64,000 nt of DNA from the NCBI GenBank assembly GCA_041394285.1, contig JAWKIL010000001.1:1-64000 (forward strand), read 5' to 3'. Position numbers and translations under genes: made by a program. Source of the stretch: CADEDH01 sp041394285 (GTDB lineage Bacteria > Actinomycetota > Acidimicrobiia > Acidimicrobiales > SZUA-35). Below the pieces are notes generated by a model. That model did no database searches. It saw nothing but the letters and a program-made list of their open reading frames with translations, and was not told the origin of the DNA. Shown piece after piece: positions 7,530 to 17,193 of this stretch. Within the stretch, counting starts at the first letter, position 1; every line of letters starts with the position of its first letter.

Positions 7530-8480
7530 ATGCTCCACTACGCCTTCATGCAGCGGGCGCTGCTGGCCGCGCTGCTGGTGGGGCTCACCGCCCCCGTGGT
7601 GGGGGTGTACCTCGTCCAGCGGCGCCTGGCCCTCATCGGCGACGGCCTGGGCCACGTCGCCCTCACGGGTGTCGCCCTCGGCGTGCTCACCGGCGGGGCC
7701 CCCGTCCTCGTGGCCCTGGCCTGCTCGGTCGCCGGGGCGGTGGCCATCGAGGTGATCCGGGCCCGGGGCAAGGCCAGCGCCGACGTGGCCCTGGCCGTCA
7801 TGTTCTACGGCGGTATCGCCGGCGGTGTGGTGCTCATCGGGCTGTCGCCCCAGGGCACGCCGGCCAACCTCTCGGCCTACCTGTTCGGGGCGATCACCAC
7901 CACCACCTCCGGTGACCTGGTGCTCTTCGCTCTCCTGTCCGCCGTGGTGCTGGCCGTGGCGGTGGGTCTCGCCCCCCGGCTGTTCGCCGTGAGCAACGAC
8001 GAGGAGTTCGCCCGGGCCAGCGGCATGAACGTGCTCGGCCTGAACGTGCTGCTGGCCGTGCTGACGGCGGCCACCGTGGTCATCTCGATGCGAATCGGGG
8101 GTCTGCTGCTGATCAGCGCCCTGATGATCGTCCCCAACGCCGTGGCCCAGGTGACGGCGGGCAGCTTCCGCTCCAGCATGGCGGTGGCCGTGGGCGTGGG
8201 GGTGGGGGCCAGCGTGGCCGGGACCGGCCTGTCGTACTACGCCAACACGCCGTCGGGGGGCACCATCGTGCTGCTGGCCATCGGGGTGTTCCTGGTGGCG
8301 TCGGTGGGGTCGTGGCTGCGGAGCCGCTGGCACGGGAGACGGCACCACGACATGCGGGAGCACCCGCACGAGCACGGCCCGGGCTGTGGCCATGAAGCCA
8401 TTCCCCACGGCGACCACGTCGACTACCTCCACGACGGCCACCGCCACGCCGCCCACGGCGCCCACTACGACGATCACTGA
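7530..8480 (+). CDS. znuB: Zinc ABC transporter permease ZnuB with His-rich tail
   Basis: A 316-residue ABC-3 family permease with about eight or nine hydrophobic segments. It begins LHYAFMQRALLAALLVGL and carries the family core RRLALIGDGLGHVALTGVALG. The last ~50 residues are hydrophilic and rich in histidine, aspartate and glutamate (HPHEHGPGCGHEAIPHGDH and a further stretch ending YDDH). That tail is not needed for the permease fold and could buffer zinc near the channel mouth (inference). It lies 22 nt after znuC in the same operon, with GGCAGG upstream of its ATG. Confidence 0.92.
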   Translation: MLHYAFMQRALLAALLVGLTAPVVGVYLVQRRLALIGDGLGHVALTGVALGVLTGGAPVLVALACSVAGAVAIEVIRARGKASADVALAVMFYGGIAGGVVLIGLSPQGTPANLSAYLFGAITTTTSGDLVLFALLSAVVLAVAVGLAPRLFAVSNDEEFARASGMNVLGLNVLLAVLTAATVVISMRIGGLLLISALMIVPNAVAQVTAGSFRSSMAVAVGVGVGASVAGTGLSYYANTPSGGTIVLLAIGVFLVASVGSWLRSRWHGRRHHDMREHPHEHGPGCGHEAIPHGDHVDYLHDGHRHAAHGAHYDDH

Positions 8481-8506
8481 AACTGGCAGCTTCGGTGAAT
8501 CCTTGC

Positions 8507-8519
8507 GGGGCTGCGCCCC
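8507..8519. terminator. Short GC hairpin after znuB
   Basis: GGGGC-TGC-GCCCC forms a 5-bp stem with a 3-nt loop, 26 nt after the znuB stop. There is no T-run, so it is a weak terminator candidate. Confidence 0.3.
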
Positions 8520-8533
8520 CGGGCCCCATCTCC

Positions 8534-8539
8534 TACGCT
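8534..8539 (+). promoter_or_regulatory. -10 element of the PCD-VOC gene (leaderless type)
   Basis: TACGCT ends 6 nt before ATG 8546, matching the recurrent leaderless pattern in this window and supporting that start codon. Confidence 0.45.
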
Positions 8540-8545
8540 GCCGCC

Positions 8546-9235
8546 ATGCCCACCTACACGGTCCTCACCGCAGCCGAGGTTGCCGCCCTGCCCGACCTGG
8601 GCGATTGGCGTTTCACCACGGGCGCCATCGAAGCCCGGTTCCGGGCGTCCGGGTTCGCCGCCGCCGCTGATCTGGTGACGGCCATCGCCGCTGCGGCCGA
8701 CGCCGCCGACCACCATCCCGACATCGACGTGCGCTATCCCGGCGTCGTGCACGTGCGGCTGACCACCCACGCCGCCGGTCGGGCCGTCACCGACCTCGAC
8801 GTGGCTCTGGCCCGCACCATCTCGGGCCTGGCCGCCGATCGGGACGCCACGCCCGACCCGACGGCGGCCCAGGTGAGCGAGCTGGCCCTCGACGCCCTCG
8901 ACATCGGCGCCGTGCTCCCGTTCTGGCGGGCCGTGCTGGGCTACGTCGACGACGTCATCGAGGGCCAGGACGAGCCGCTCCACGCCATCAAGGACCCCCT
9001 GCGGATCGGGCCGCCGCTGTGGTTCCAGCAGATGGACGAGCCCCGCACCGAGCGCAACCGGTTCCACCTCGACGTCATCGTCCCCCACGACGAGGCCGAG
9101 GGTCGACTGGCCGCCGCCCTGGCCGCCGGGGGCACCCTCGTGTCGGACGAGTACGCCAAGGCGTGGTGGATCCTGGCCGACGCCGAGGGCAACGAGGCCT
9201 GCATCTGCACCTGGCAGGACCGCGAGGTCGGCTAA
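8546..9235 (+). CDS. Pterin-4a-carbinolamine dehydratase fused to a VOC/glyoxalase-like domain
   Basis: A 229-residue two-domain protein. Residues 1-100 match PCD (4a-hydroxytetrahydrobiopterin dehydratase): AEVAALPDLGDW at the N-terminus, ADHHPDIDVRYPGVVHVRLTTH carrying the paired His-His-Pro active-site motif and the later His, then DLDVALA. Residues about 110-229 look like a glyoxalase/VOC fold (LPFWRAVLGYVDD, then NRFHLDVIVPHD, ending in EGNEACICTW). Both domains are complete. The combination suggests a cofactor-processing or pterin-related enzyme; no aromatic hydroxylase is nearby. ATG 8546 is preferred over GTG 8495 by the PCD N-terminus and a -10 motif 6 nt upstream. Its TAA overlaps the convergent peptidase stop by 4 nt. 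Confidence 0.82.
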   Translation: MPTYTVLTAAEVAALPDLGDWRFTTGAIEARFRASGFAAAADLVTAIAAAADAADHHPDIDVRYPGVVHVRLTTHAAGRAVTDLDVALARTISGLAADRDATPDPTAAQVSELALDALDIGAVLPFWRAVLGYVDDVIEGQDEPLHAIKDPLRIGPPLWFQQMDEPRTERNRFHLDVIVPHDEAEGRLAAALAAGGTLVSDEYAKAWWILADAEGNEACICTWQDREVG

Positions 9236-10221
9236 CTCCCGTCCCCAGGGTCGTCGGCCCGGCCCTCGCCCCGCCGGCGCAGTCCGTTGGCCCAGCCCAC
9301 CAGGGTTTTGTTCACGTACTCGTCGGCGTTGGTGAACACCTTCTGGGCCGAGTCGGAGAAGCCCTTGCGGGCCGCCGACAGATCGGTGGTCAGTGGCGGC
9401 TCCTCCCCCCGGCGCACGTAGGCGCCGCCCACGATCGCCCGGTAGGGCCCGTCGTCGAGGAACGTGGTGAGCTCGGCCACCCGGATGACGGGGAACGGGT
9501 GGGTGCGGCCCACGGTGGACATGAACTTGTAGAAACCGTCGAGGCCGTTGCGGTCCTGGTACTCGGCCGACTGCGCCTTGAGCGCCTCCACGTCGATCTC
9601 TCCCTCCCGGCCCCGGATGCCGCCCGCCATCACGCCGAGCGCGCCGTAGGCCGCCGCCGGATCCTGCACAGCCAGCAGGCCCGCCCGGTCGCAGGAGACC
9701 TCGGCCTTGCGGTGCCACTCCAGCAGCGCCAACGTCACCGGCCAGGCTGCCGGGCCCACCACGCCCGACACCGGGCGCGCCAGATCGAGCAGCAGGAACA
9801 GCATCGTGCGGTACAGCACGTGCTCGCTCATGATGTGGGCCACCTCGTGCCCGAGGACGAAGCGCAGCTGGTCGGGGCTCGACAGCTCCACCAGCGAGCT
9901 GTTGAGCACGATGAACGGGCGGTCCACCCCCACGGCGCCGGCATTGGCCAGCGGGGTCTGCGACACGTACAGCGGCGGCACGTCGGTGTCGAGCACGGCG
10001 CACACCGCCTGCAGTTGCTGGTGGAGGTCGGGGTACTGGCTGGGGCCTACCCGCAGCGCCTGGGCCTGGTAGTTGATCCGGATGTTCCGCTCCCCGAACA
10101 TGCCGACGACCTTGCGGATCACCGTGTCGAACCCGGGGATGGTCCGCAGCGCGGCCAAGGCTGCCCGGTCGGTCGGATGCTCCCAGGACGCCGGGCTGAT
10201 GTGGGGGAAGTGGACGGGCAC
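9232..10221 (-). CDS. M48-family zinc metallopeptidase
   Basis: A 329-residue peptidase with HEVAH at 125-129 inside VLGHEVAHIMSEH; the third ligand is probably the Glu in AEVSCDRAGLLA. It resembles the soluble or peripherally attached M48 (YgcG/HtpX/Ste24-like) group. Hydrophobic stretch TMLFLLLDLARPVSGVVGPAAW (about 139-160) could be a membrane-associated hairpin, as in HtpX relatives. There is no N-terminal signal peptide. GTG 10221 is preceded by GTGAGG about 9 nt upstream. The function may be membrane-protein quality control, as for HtpX; this is inference. Confidence 0.85.
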   Translation of the reverse strand: MPVHFPHISPASWEHPTDRAALAALRTIPGFDTVIRKVVGMFGERNIRINYQAQALRVGPSQYPDLHQQLQAVCAVLDTDVPPLYVSQTPLANAGAVGVDRPFIVLNSSLVELSSPDQLRFVLGHEVAHIMSEHVLYRTMLFLLLDLARPVSGVVGPAAWPVTLALLEWHRKAEVSCDRAGLLAVQDPAAAYGALGVMAGGIRGREGEIDVEALKAQSAEYQDRNGLDGFYKFMSTVGRTHPFPVIRVAELTTFLDDGPYRAIVGGAYVRRGEEPPLTTDLSAARKGFSDSAQKVFTNADEYVNKTLVGWANGLRRRGEGRADDPGDGS

Positions 10222-10253
10222 GGGGGTGACCTCACTGCTCAGAAGGGTGTTCG

Positions 10254-10259
10254 TATACT
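10254..10259 (+). promoter_or_regulatory. -10 element of the 63-residue membrane protein gene
   Basis: TATACT is a near-consensus -10 lying 7 nt before ATG 10267. A leaderless transcript is predicted. The divergent peptidase gene starts at 10221. Confidence 0.55.
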
Positions 10260-10266
10260 CGGCGTT

Positions 10267-10458
10267 ATGGGACGTCTGCTGATGGAGCCGGGAAGCGCAT
10301 TGCTGGTGCTGGCCGTGGCGGCGTTCCTGCTCCGCTTCCTGGTGGTGTACATCCCGGTCATCGGGGGGCTGCTGGCGTTCGTCCTGTGGTTCGCTGTCGT
10401 CTTCGGCCTGGTCGGTGGCATCTACCTCACGGTCACCAGCCGCCGTAACCGGGCCTGA
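10267..10458 (+). CDS. Small two-helix membrane protein, unknown function
   Basis: A 63-residue protein consisting almost entirely of two hydrophobic segments (about residues 8-28 and 32-54), ending in a positively charged TSRRNRA tail. The best evidence that it is real is the TATACT -10 just upstream of its ATG. I do not recognise the family. A two-helix protein with a basic C-terminus would sit in the inner membrane. The downstream lipoprotein gene follows after 26 nt, so they may be co-transcribed. Confidence 0.6.
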   Translation: MGRLLMEPGSALLVLAVAAFLLRFLVVYIPVIGGLLAFVLWFAVVFGLVGGIYLTVTSRRNRA

Positions 10459-10484
10459 CGGACACCGTAGAACGATCCGCCGCC

Positions 10485-11096
10485 GTGCGTCGGTCGCTCG
10501 CCATCATCCGGCACGCCGTCGTCGGCCTCGTGGCCGGCCTGGTACTGGGCGGCTGTGTGGGGGGCGGGGGCGGTGACGACGACGCCCTGGAACTGGAGGG
10601 CGTGGGCACCACGCTCGTCCTTATCGGCGACGGGCTGTCGATGGCGGTACCCGATGGCTCCTCGATCACGGTGACGGTCGAGGAGCCGGGAGCACCCCTC
10701 GAAACCCCCCGGGGGGGAGAGGGTTGCTCGACCCGCTCCGGCTCGATCACGATCGGGGACGGCGATCGTCGGGGCCGGATCGAGATGGAGCGGTGGAGCC
10801 CCGGGTGCCGCCATCCGGTGTTCCTCAACGGGGCCTACGGCTGGTTCGCCGGCGCCGACCACGTGTCCGACGCCACTGCGGTCGCGGAGTTGTCGAGCCC
10901 GGCCGGCCCGGTGACCTATCTCGAGCACCCCTACACCGAATGCACGAACAGCTGCACCACCTGGTCGATGCGCTACGCGCTGCTGGTCCAGGCGGCCCCA
11001 ACCGACCCCGAACATCCGGTGTTGGCCCTGGTCACCCCGGCCGACAGTGGCATCGACCTGGCCCTCTTCGCCGCCACGCTCACCACCGGCTCCTGA
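10485..11096 (+). CDS. Predicted lipoprotein, unknown function
   Basis: A 203-residue protein with an N-terminal signal (MRRSLAIIRHAVVGLVAGL) and lipobox LGGC near residue 24, followed by a Gly/Asp linker. The remainder is beta-rich with four cysteines (in GEGCST, SPGCRH, TECTNSCTTW), probably disulfide-bonded outside the membrane. No enzymatic motif is visible and no family is recognised. GTG 10485 is the only start that provides a full signal peptide. Confidence 0.6.
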   Translation: MRRSLAIIRHAVVGLVAGLVLGGCVGGGGGDDDALELEGVGTTLVLIGDGLSMAVPDGSSITVTVEEPGAPLETPRGGEGCSTRSGSITIGDGDRRGRIEMERWSPGCRHPVFLNGAYGWFAGADHVSDATAVAELSSPAGPVTYLEHPYTECTNSCTTWSMRYALLVQAAPTDPEHPVLALVTPADSGIDLALFAATLTTGS

Positions 11097-11231
11097 CACC
11101 GGATCGCCAATTCCTGACTAAAGGTCCAAGAATTGCCGATTGCCGCCGATCGGAAGGTTACAACCGGTACCATCGTCGAGCGGCCACACGCTACGGGGCA
11201 GGCAGCTGGCGAGTCGGAGGAACAGCAGTCC

Positions 11232-12614
11232 GTGATTTCTTGTCCCAACCTGCTTCGTGGTCGGTTCGTTCCCATCGCGATCCTGGCGGCCATCGTGGCC
11301 CTGATCGCAACCTCCGTGGCCTGGAACCACGATGAGGGCTCGGAGCTCGAAACCATCGGCGACTCGACGACCACCGAGGTCACCGACCCCGATCTGGTGG
11401 CCCGCAGCGCCGACATTCCCGATCGGCCCAACGCCCTGGATCTGATCGGCACGAGCCCGACGCTGCCCGGCAGCGTGCCGGGCCTGCCCGACTCCGTGCC
11501 GGCCGACGAGCAGGCGGCGATCACGGCCACCACCACGGCCGAGGGCGCGGCCGCCGAAGGCGCAGCCGCCACGTCGGTCGGCGCCGCCGCCGCCCAGGGC
11601 ACCACCGCGGGCACAACGGCGTCCACCGCCGCGCCCACCACGAAGCCCACCGCCCCGCCCACCACGAAGGCGCCGGCTGCCACGGCCCCGCCCGCCACCA
11701 CGCCCCCGGCCAACTGCGCCAATCCCTGGGGCAACCTGGAGGGCTGCGGTTGGCCCGGTCCGGGCAACACCGGCCCACGTACGGGCAATTGCCCCAACGG
11801 GTTCACCAATGTCGGTACCGGTGTCACGGGCAAGACCCAGATCACCACGGCCAACACCGTCATCAGCTGCCAGCGCATCTCGGGCACGCTGGTCATCCAG
11901 GCCGCCAACGTGACGGTGAAGGACAGCTACGTCACCTACGACGGCGGAGGCGGCACCGGCGGCGGCGCCATCGTGATCAACGACGGGGGTTCGGCCACCA
12001 TCGACCACGTGGAGGTCGACGGGCTGGACCACACCCACTCCTGCGTGTGGCACCAGGGGGTGTCGGTCACGATCGACGCCCTGAACTGTCACGGCACCGA
12101 CGATGGGGTGTTCGCCTTCGCCCGGTTGGCCTATTCGCCCACGGCCGGCGACAACTTCACCATCAAGAACAGCTACTTCCACGGCTTCACCCACAACGCC
12201 GCCAACGGCCACATCGACGGCTTCCAGACCGAAGGCACGTCCAACGGCGTCATCTCCCACAACACCTTCCACATGAAGGACACGGCCAACGCCGCCATCG
12301 CCATCTGGGACGGCGAGAAGAACGCCACCAACATCCAGATCACCGGCAACCTGTTCGCCGGGGCCGAGTGGGTGGTCTACGCCAACGACTACCACCCCAG
12401 CCAGGCTTCCCCGGCCGGCGGACACTCGGTGACCAACATCTCGTTCACCAACAACATGTTCAGCACCTACGTGCACGGCTGCGTCGGCAAATGGGGCGTC
12501 TGGTACACCACGAACAACGCCTACGGTGGTGGCCCCACCGACGGCTGGCACCGTTCGGGCAACAAGGTGCTGGAGACCGGGGCCAGCCTCGACAACGGCG
12601 ACGTCTGCCGCTGA
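11232..12614 (+). CDS. Secreted or membrane-anchored right-handed beta-helix protein
   Basis: A 460-residue surface protein. An N-terminal membrane anchor or uncleaved signal (FVPIAILAAIVALIATSVAW) is followed by about 130 residues of Thr/Ala/Pro-rich linker, then Cys-containing segments and repeated beta-helix-type rungs (NVTVKDSYVTYDGG, ATIDHVEVDGLDHT, NFTIKNSYFHGF, NGVISHNTFHM, NIQITGNLFAGA, NISFTNNMFS). Such parallel-beta folds bind or cleave polysaccharides, but no catalytic set is obvious. GTG 11232 is chosen because GGAGGA lies 10 nt upstream and it yields a sensible signal; TTG 11133 would add 33 residues. It is convergent with the UvrA-like gene, only 4 nt apart. Confidence 0.75.
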   Translation: MISCPNLLRGRFVPIAILAAIVALIATSVAWNHDEGSELETIGDSTTTEVTDPDLVARSADIPDRPNALDLIGTSPTLPGSVPGLPDSVPADEQAAITATTTAEGAAAEGAAATSVGAAAAQGTTAGTTASTAAPTTKPTAPPTTKAPAATAPPATTPPANCANPWGNLEGCGWPGPGNTGPRTGNCPNGFTNVGTGVTGKTQITTANTVISCQRISGTLVIQAANVTVKDSYVTYDGGGGTGGGAIVINDGGSATIDHVEVDGLDHTHSCVWHQGVSVTIDALNCHGTDDGVFAFARLAYSPTAGDNFTIKNSYFHGFTHNAANGHIDGFQTEGTSNGVISHNTFHMKDTANAAIAIWDGEKNATNIQITGNLFAGAEWVVYANDYHPSQASPAGGHSVTNISFTNNMFSTYVHGCVGKWGVWYTTNNAYGGGPTDGWHRSGNKVLETGASLDNGDVCR

Positions 12615-12618
12615 GCCC

Positions 12619-14994
<2,376 letters not shown>

Positions 14995-15356
14995 TGTCGC
15001 ACCCTACCGGGACGACGTCACCAGCCCGGCGGTCCGTGTTGTAGTGGCCGTTCGTGGGGTCGAAACCGCCGTCGGCGTCGCCTCCCTGCTCGGGGTGATC
15101 ATGGGAGCCACGGCAGTGGTAGCCGCCATAGCCCTCGTGCGCGACCGGGTCACGGTGCGCGCCCCGAGACACTGCGATCTGCCAGGCATCTGGCGGTGAC
15201 GGGCGCCCGGCGACAATCGGGCTGTTCGTGCTCGATGAGGCGTCCTTGTCGGTCGTGGCCGACGCCATGCTCGAACAGATCCGGATTCTTCGCTGGGGCT
15301 CCGGCGAGGGAGGGAAGCCCAATCTCCCGCGGGAAGTCCCGTGCGTGCGTGCGGGC
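14995..15356. other. Intergenic stretch between UvrA-like and DUF222 genes
   Basis: It holds the UvrA-like promoter (15001-15006, minus strand) and a palindrome TCCCGCGGGA at 15325-15334. One 51-codon frame from GTG 15044 to 15199 would encode a single hydrophobic helix, but it has no ribosome binding site or -10, so I do not call it. I see nothing else. Confidence 0.5.
15001..15006 (-). promoter_or_regulatory. -10 element of the UvrA-like gene (leaderless type)
   Basis: On the minus strand TAGGGT ends 6 nt before ATG 14994. Confidence 0.5.
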
Positions 15357-16568
15357 TCAGGCTGTGGCCTCGGCCAGGCAGGTGGCGATCCAGTGGTGGT
15401 CGAGGCGCTCGCCGTCCCAGTTCGGCACCGGATCCGCCGTCGGTTCGGGCCTTGGTTGTGCCGTGGCCACCAGCGGGGCGTGCAGGGGCTGCCCATCCGA
15501 CGCCCGGGCCGTGACGGTCCCGTCGGCGTGGAGAACGAGGGTGACGTTGCGCCGATGGATGAGGCGGTGATGGCCGGGGCAGAGCAGGACGAGATTGTCG
15601 GGCTGACGGGATCCGCCGTGGATCCAGTGGACGAGGTGGTGGGCTTCCCGCCGACCGGTGTGGTGACAGCCCGGGAACCGGCAGGTCGGGTCCCGGAGGG
15701 CGAGCAGCCGTCGGGTGGCGGCGGTGGGATACCGCTGCTGGCGGTACCGCCCGCCGTCGTCGGCCATGATCACCGGCCCGTCGCAGGCGGCGGCGGCCGC
15801 GGTGCCGGGATCGATGGCGAAGCCGGTGTCGGTTGCGCACGGGTCCTGCCGGTCGTCGCTGATTCCGGCCGCGGCGTCGGCAGTGGTGACGATGGTGACG
15901 GCCGGCGTGGCGATCTCCGGCCCGAGGAGCAGCTCAACCAGGGCATCGGCCCGACGGGCGGCGATCGGCACACCCTCTACGGGTGCGGTGCGCTCCGCCA
16001 CGGCGGCGGCGACGGCCGCGCCCTCGGCGGCCGGGATCCGTAGCACGAACACGACGGAGCCGTCGTCGTCGTGGGCCTGGCGCCAGGTGAGCGAGCGGGT
16101 GGCCTCCTGGTGATCGGCCTGGCTGCCCGTGATCCGCCGCTGGGTGCGTACGATCTGCTCGACGTGGGCTGCGGTGCCGTTGCGGGCCACGTCGAGCCAG
16201 ATGATCTCGGTGGCCGGCTTGGCGATGCGGGTGACGGCCCGCACTTTGGACCAGGTGATCGCCCCCGAGGCCAGGGCGGCCGAGATCGCTGGCAGCTCCC
16301 GGAGGGCGGTGGCCACCCGGATGTGCTCGCTGGCCGCCGTCGGCCCCAGCCCGCACCGCCACGACAGCCACTGCACGGCGCTGACGCAGCCCGACGCCTC
16401 CCATCCCTGGCGGGCCAGGAACTCGCCGAGCAACGCCAGGAACCGAGCCTTCGATGCCGCCTCCAGGGCGGCGGTCCCCACCAATGCCGCCTCCAGCCCT
16501 TCGATCGTCAGCTCAGGCGAACCGTTCGCCGTCGCAGTCATCATTGCCGTCATCATTGCCGTCACCAT
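15357..16568 (-). CDS. DUF222/13E12-repeat family protein with HNH endonuclease domain
   Basis: A 403-residue protein of the actinobacterial 13E12 repeat family. Residues about 20-250 form the helical DUF222 region. A C-terminal HNH nuclease motif follows: CRFPGCHHTGRREAHHLVHW, then GGSRQPDNLVLLCPGHHRLIH, giving CxxxxC, the HH pair, Asn and a final CxxHH. Such genes are usually multicopy; their role is unknown and some are associated with mobile elements. The start ATG 16568 has GAGGGGGA about 7 nt upstream. The N-terminus carries a 12-nt tandem repeat encoding TAMMTAMMTA. TCCCGCGGGA-type palindromes lie near both ends of the gene. Confidence 0.85.
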   Translation of the reverse strand: MVTAMMTAMMTATANGSPELTIEGLEAALVGTAALEAASKARFLALLGEFLARQGWEASGCVSAVQWLSWRCGLGPTAASEHIRVATALRELPAISAALASGAITWSKVRAVTRIAKPATEIIWLDVARNGTAAHVEQIVRTQRRITGSQADHQEATRSLTWRQAHDDDGSVVFVLRIPAAEGAAVAAAVAERTAPVEGVPIAARRADALVELLLGPEIATPAVTIVTTADAAAGISDDRQDPCATDTGFAIDPGTAAAAACDGPVIMADDGGRYRQQRYPTAATRRLLALRDPTCRFPGCHHTGRREAHHLVHWIHGGSRQPDNLVLLCPGHHRLIHRRNVTLVLHADGTVTARASDGQPLHAPLVATAQPRPEPTADPVPNWDGERLDHHWIATCLAEATA

Positions 16569-16669
16569 CGCTGCATCCCCCTCGTGCCTGCTCTACGGCC
16601 ACCTCTACGGCCCTGCAGACGACACTACGCAGGTGGTGTGACAGCGAGAGCGGGGCTGGACGCGACGGC

Positions 16670-16687
16670 GATTTCCCGCGGGAAATC
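16670..16687. repeat. Perfect 18-bp palindrome
   Basis: GATTTCCCGCGGGAAATC is fully self-complementary. Its core TCCCGCGGGA recurs at 15325-15334, just past the other end of the DUF222 gene. The two may mark element boundaries or binding sites for a dimeric protein. Confidence 0.6.
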
Positions 16688-16853
16688 GAGCCAGGGTGCG
16701 ATCCGCCGCCACCGCCGAGCGGCGGTAGTTTCGGCAGCGCGTGGTGGCGACCGGTCCGGGACCGCCTCGGCGACGCGTTCCTCGTCGGGCTCGACTGTCG
16801 GACCGTCGCCTGGGCCTACTCGCCTGAGGGCAGCCACCAGCGGCTTCCCAGCT

Positions 16854-16897
16854 GCAACCCCAGGTCACGGTGTTTTGGCGGTGTGACCTGGGGTTGC
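16854..16897 (-). terminator. Strong hairpin downstream of tRNA-Pro
   Basis: A perfect 15-bp inverted repeat (arms 16854-16868 and 16883-16897, 14-nt loop) lies 17 nt beyond the 3' end of tRNA-Pro. It lacks a U-tract, as is common in high-GC actinobacteria. It probably ends tRNA transcription. Confidence 0.6.
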
Positions 16898-16914
16898 CGG
16901 GTTCCTCTCCCCGG

Positions 16915-16989
16915 TCGGGATGGGGAGATTTGAACTCCCGACCCCCTGCTCCCAAAGCAGGTGCGCTAGCCAAACTGCGCTACATCCCG
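16915..16989 (-). tRNA. tRNA-Pro (anticodon TGG)
   Basis: On the minus strand, acceptor CGGGATG pairs with CATCCCG. Anticodon stem CCTGC/GCAGG holds loop TTTGGGA, giving TGG. The T-arm GGGAG TTCAAAT CTCCC is intact. The discriminator is A and CCA is not encoded. Confidence 0.95.
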
Positions 16990-17180
16990 GAGCGGCGTCC
17001 ATGGTAGCCGGCTCCGCCACCACCCGGCGTGGCGTTCGGACATGGCGTCGGGTGGAACCCGCCGCAACTGGGGACGAGCGCGCTGACCAGCGGCAACGGC
17101 GCCGACCCGGGTCCTGCCACCTGAGCCGACAGCCCGCTCGGAGCGGCCATATCGGCGGCGCGGCGCCTGTGGCTGCTCGT

Positions 17181-17186
17181 TACACT
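17181..17186 (+). promoter_or_regulatory. -10 element of tig
   Basis: TACACT lies 7 nt before GTG 17194. A leaderless start is predicted, and it favours GTG 17194 over TTG 17191. Confidence 0.55.
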
Positions 17187-17193
17187 CGGGTTG

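Larger units (their letters stand above)
16569..16914. other. Intergenic stretch between DUF222 gene and tRNA-Pro
   Basis: It contains an 18-bp palindrome (16670-16687) and a 15-bp inverted repeat (16854-16897). No convincing coding frame, ribosome binding site or promoter is seen. Confidence 0.5.

Noticed and set aside
15044..15199. A 51-codon frame encoding one hydrophobic helix
   Set aside because: It has no ribosome binding site, no -10 element, and no family resemblance.
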